From contig OX457071.1 of NCBI GenBank assembly GCA_949752795.1, positions 29,124,800 through 29,188,799 on the forward strand: a stretch of 64,000 bases of DNA, given 5' to 3'. Below the pieces are notes generated by a model. The model was given only the letters and a program-made list of their open reading frames with translations. It was not told where the DNA came from and ran no database searches. The DNA is from Hyperoodon ampullatus. Its lineage: Eukaryota; Chordata; Mammalia; Artiodactyla; Ziphiidae. The translations under genes were made by a program, and so were the position numbers. Below, one piece after another: positions 60,922 through 64,000 of the stretch; positions within the stretch are counted from its first letter, which is position 1; every line of letters begins with the position of its first letter.

Positions 60922-61050
60922 CTTTTCTGTAATAGGGAAGAGAAGCAACACTGCACACACTGGTCTTGGTACCATGCTAAGGAGTTCAGGATCCATTCCA
61001 TATACATCAACAAACTGCCAGTTAGGATGCAGACCTAACTGTTTGAGAAA
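60922..61050 (-). CDS. UCHL3: UCHL3 exon 3 (residues 19-61)
   Basis: The exon is 129 nt, exactly 43 codons, phase 0 at both ends. It starts [20 protein letters not shown] and ends LLLFPITEK. The acceptor is 'ttttaccag' and the donor is GTAATT. It encodes the N-terminal part of the UCH fold. The aromatic and acidic stretch [14 protein letters not shown] is characteristic of UCHL3; UCHL1 has a similar WRFVDVLGLEEE. Exon numbering follows my recollection of the nine-exon human gene. Confidence 0.97.
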
Positions 61051-61592
61051 CTGGTAAAAAGGGGAAAAAAACCAGTTTAGTGTTAACAGGGAAATAATGT
61101 GTATGTACTGTATATCTGATACATAAAAGGGAATGGAAGGTACAAAGATTCCTGATGTTCAATAAGAATGAAGTAAAGCAGGGTTTCCATGAATAAGGGT
61201 GGAAGAGAGAGCAACTTACTTATATCAGTTAACAAACATGTAAAATTTACAACATATTAAGCAAAGCTCCTTTTTTCAAAATCCATTACTTTGGGATTGA
61301 ACATAATAAGTCAGGACTTCACCGAACATATACAAGTGGCTTGGTTGGTATCTTAAACTCATTCCCAACATTGGATTTTTAAGGAAATGCATCTAAGTTC
61401 TAGTACATAAAGAATTATTTTGGTAGTAAACCAGCATAGTTTATCCTAATTATCAAAAATGATGACTGAGGTTTAAAGATAGATGATAGGTCGATATCAC
61501 AAGTTTTATCAATGAACAAAGAGTGTATAAGGCCAAAAAAGTCCAAGCAACTTGTGTGAACACCAGGAAATGCTTGATATAAAAAGTAACCT
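61051..61592. other. UCHL3 intron 2, unassigned
   Basis: No repeat or exon recognised in this stretch. Confidence 0.45.
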
Positions 61593-61593
61593 G

Positions 61594-61797
61594 GGACTTC
61601 CCTGGTGGTCCAGGGGGAAAGACTCCGCGCTCCCAATGCAGGGGGCCCGGTTCAATCCCTGATCAGGGAACTAGATCCTGCACGCATGCCGCAACTAAGA
61701 GTCCACATGCCGCAGCTAAGTCCAGGTGCAGCCAAAATAAATAAATAAATTAATAATAAATAAATAAATATTTAAAAAAAATAATTATATAAAAAAT
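61594..61797 (+). mobile_element. CHR-related SINE in UCHL3 intron 2
   Basis: Begins 'ggacttccctggtggtccag', body 'ctagatcctgcacgcatgcc', (AAAT)n tail. Duplication 'aaagtaacctg' at 61583-61593 and 61798-61808. Confidence 0.94.
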
Positions 61798-61809
61798 AAA
61801 GTAACCTGC

Positions 61810-64000
61810 TGGCTTCCTGACTTTCAGTACACAATGAAACCTACTCAGCTTCACTGTCTCCCCTACATCCAGCAAAAAAAACACTGTAACAAAAGAGCAG
61901 TGGTTTTTTCAAACTCTTAAGAATTCATAGGGAAATAAAATATCGGACCCTAATCTATTGCAGAGAGAAAAGGAAAAAAGAACATAATAATAAGAATGAT
62001 GTCAATTTCACAATAAACTCAGTAAATGCCTGTATTGAAGGAAATTGATGGTTTTAAAAAGTTCACCATCACAAAATAAATTTTACATGATAGAAATAAA
62101 GAAGCAGAGGAAACAGAAAACATATTAAAAATGCATCATTATACCTTATTTCGAGAATACATTATAGTATCTGCTGGTCTAACATTATCTGAGATTTAAA
62201 AATAAAAAGGTGCCTTGGGTATTTCTCCCTGAAGAACGATCACACATACTTAACTCATCAAATGAGATCTTGCAAAACCAATGGAAGCCATGCCCTATTA
62301 CATAAACAGTGTTATTCATCTCACAGTCAGGTTCTACAAGATAAGACCTTCTTGATTAAAGGACCACTCTCCACATCCCTCCAATTCTCTGCCTGTAGAA
62401 AAAAACGCTACTTACTGATAGTATGGTTGGTCAAAAATAAGGTCTTAGATACATTTAATAAGAAATACTCTGAATTAAAAAACTTCTCTTGGCAGAATGT
62501 GCTCAACATCCATAGGTTCATCAAGTCACATGCTCTGCAACAGTCTGGGGCCACAGAAATCAATGGACTTCTCTAGTGAATACCTATTCTTCATCTGATT
62601 CCTATGAATGATTCCAGACTTTAATAAAGTTCAATGAAGTATTCCAAACTACTTCCCTCTCCCTTCTCCACTTTCTCTGAAATTCTTAGTCTATGCCCTC
62701 CTCAATATTCAATTCTATCTAGAAACTAAAAAAGGACTAAAATTGACTGCAAAGCCAAAGGAAGGAACTGTGTCTTATTCATCTTTTTAATCCCACTGCC
62801 TAGCACTGTACTGGCCAAACCATAGACACTCAAGTTCTATTTGCTGAACTTGCAAGAAATTTGTTGAATTTGTTAAAGATTGTATCTCTATCTTAATAGA
62901 TAATCTAGCCATCTGTATGTCTACACATGTCTGTTAAGCTATGTTTATAATGAATATTTTATATATACTTTTTATTTGTGCCAAGTTAAAGAGGTAGGAA
63001 AGATACATTTGGCTTCTAATCTAAAACCAGGCATTTATCAGCTCCAAATACTCCAAATACTATCTGCACAGGACTGACGGCTCTAAAAGGCATACTGTCA
63101 AGGAAAAGTATCATAAACCCTGATAAAAGAATTTAAATTTATTTGTTAATATTATGTACCCCCAATAGCCATATTGCTATAAAGTTATAAAACAAGAGGT
63201 ACATGTAACAGAATAATTTTTACATCTGTGCTGCAAGCTGAAAGTAACAGTTAAACATTTTAGTGAAAAAACAGTCTGGAGAAAATTGGCAAATTACCTT
63301 GAAGTTGTAAACTTGTTCCATGTCAGCCAAAGCTGATAATGCCAGTTTTAAAACTATTCCCAAAAAATCTCTCCAGTTTACTCACAAAGAAAAGTATTCT
63401 ATATAGTATAGGCACTTGCAAAGCCATCTCTACATAATTAGAAGCATCCTGTTTGCATCAAATATAATAAAGGGATTTATAACCTTTAATATGTCTTCAG
63501 GCTTTTTTAAACATTGGGTAATAAAATAACAAAACATTCTGACTGACTAGCTCACTAAATTTTTATAATGCCACAACGTTTGGCCTATCAAGAAAAACAA
63601 TTAGTAAATTAGAATATGTGCCCAAAAACGATCCTTGGTTAACTTATCCTTTTCAATGGTCCAAAGAGAAAATTTCCACCAGATACAGAATATTTTAATT
63701 TATTTGTAAATATTTTAAAATAGTATCTTGTATCAGAAACTACGCTAGGAACTTTAATGCACTTCACCTTTACTGCAAAGGAGGTTTTATTATTACATCC
63801 TTTCACCAATGAGAAAACTGAGCCTGGGAGGTTCTGTGACTTTTCAAGGTCATGCTGCCAGAACCCACATGCAAAGCTCTGGATGTTCTGGCGCTTATTT
63901 ACTTGTCTCTCACTGCTTAAAGTATCTTTTTGTACTTTGTTCTCTAATTTTAGCCACAATGAACTCTTCAAGTTCTCAAAGGGTCGATAACCATCTCCTA
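61810..64000. other. UCHL3 intron 2 to window edge, old repeats only
   Basis: 62740-62860 is an L2 3' end ('ccactgcctagcactgtact'). 63725-63895 resembles an antisense MIR ('gagaaaactgagcctgggag'). The rest is unassigned. No exon for UCHL3 residues 1-18 is seen. Confidence 0.5.

Larger units (their letters stand above)
28613..61050 (-). other. UCHL3: UCHL3 gene, partial (coding exons 3-9 and introns)
   Basis: Ubiquitin carboxyl-terminal hydrolase L3 is a cytosolic and nuclear C12-family cysteine protease that removes small adducts from the C-terminus of ubiquitin and NEDD8. Seven exons read in order on the minus strand join without a stop or frameshift. They give residues 19-230 of a protein whose usual length is 230. 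The catalytic residues known for the family are all present: oxyanion Gln89, nucleophile Cys95 (in SNACGTIG), His169 and Asp184. All introns are GT-AG. Relative to human UCHL3 as I remember it, I see only conservative changes (Ile64, Ala127, Asn161). The first two exons (18 residues) are not in the window. I looked between 61051 and 64000 for the short exon coding 'WLPLEANPEVTNQ' and did not find it, so intron 2 runs off the right edge. Confidence 0.97.

Noticed and set aside
61051..64000. Search for UCHL3 exons 1 and 2
   Set aside because: No sequence coding MEGQR or WLPLEANPEVTNQ with splice sites was found; these exons are presumed to lie beyond the window.

Overview
The window is mammalian nuclear DNA, almost certainly from a cetacean. 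It carries about 25 tRNA-derived SINEs of the CHR family (heads of the type 'ttccctggtggcgcagtgg', tRNA-like B box 'gggttcg', A-rich tails). Many belong to the young CHR-2-like form ending '...gcccgcgtaccgc' plus poly(A). No BovB LINE was noticed, which argues against a ruminant. Older mammalian repeats (L1M, L2, MIR, MER5A-type hAT, a MaLR LTR) fill much of the rest. Nothing prokaryotic is present.

Two genes are supported, both on the minus strand. (1) UCHL3, ubiquitin C-terminal hydrolase L3. Seven coding exons lie at 61050-28613. They encode residues 19 to 230 of the usual 230, all splice phases fit, and the full catalytic set (Gln89, Cys95, His169, Asp184) is intact. The exons for residues 1-18 lie beyond position 64000. 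Its introns hold most of the right half of the window, with a 21 kb intron at 34220-55366. (2) LMO7. The first coding exon of a CpG-island transcript (5045-5104) encodes MEEAEADCALAFAEAQRWVE and ends in a strong splice donor. The rest of LMO7 lies below position 1. The order UCHL3 then LMO7 on the same strand matches what I recall of human 13q22.

Layout by region: 1-5044 is LMO7 intron 1 (old L1, one CHR-2 SINE, an AT-rich palindrome). About 4500-6350 is the CpG-island promoter, with a possible divergent plus-strand exon at 6317-6452. From 6.4 to 28.5 kb is intergenic DNA packed with nested repeats: a MER5A split by a SINE, an L2 split by a SINE, two truncated L1 3' ends, and a perfect 40-bp palindrome. 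From 28.6 to 64 kb is UCHL3, with intronic SINEs, L1 fragments, MIRs, a solo MaLR LTR and a local ~174-bp tandem duplication.

I found no undescribed gene system. The points most worth checking are the divergent spliced RNA at the LMO7 island, the tandem splice donor of UCHL3 exon 5, two large palindromes, the tandem duplication at 46744-47090, and several unusual SINE insertions: a doubled head, a missing tail, a 58-A tail and internal repeats.
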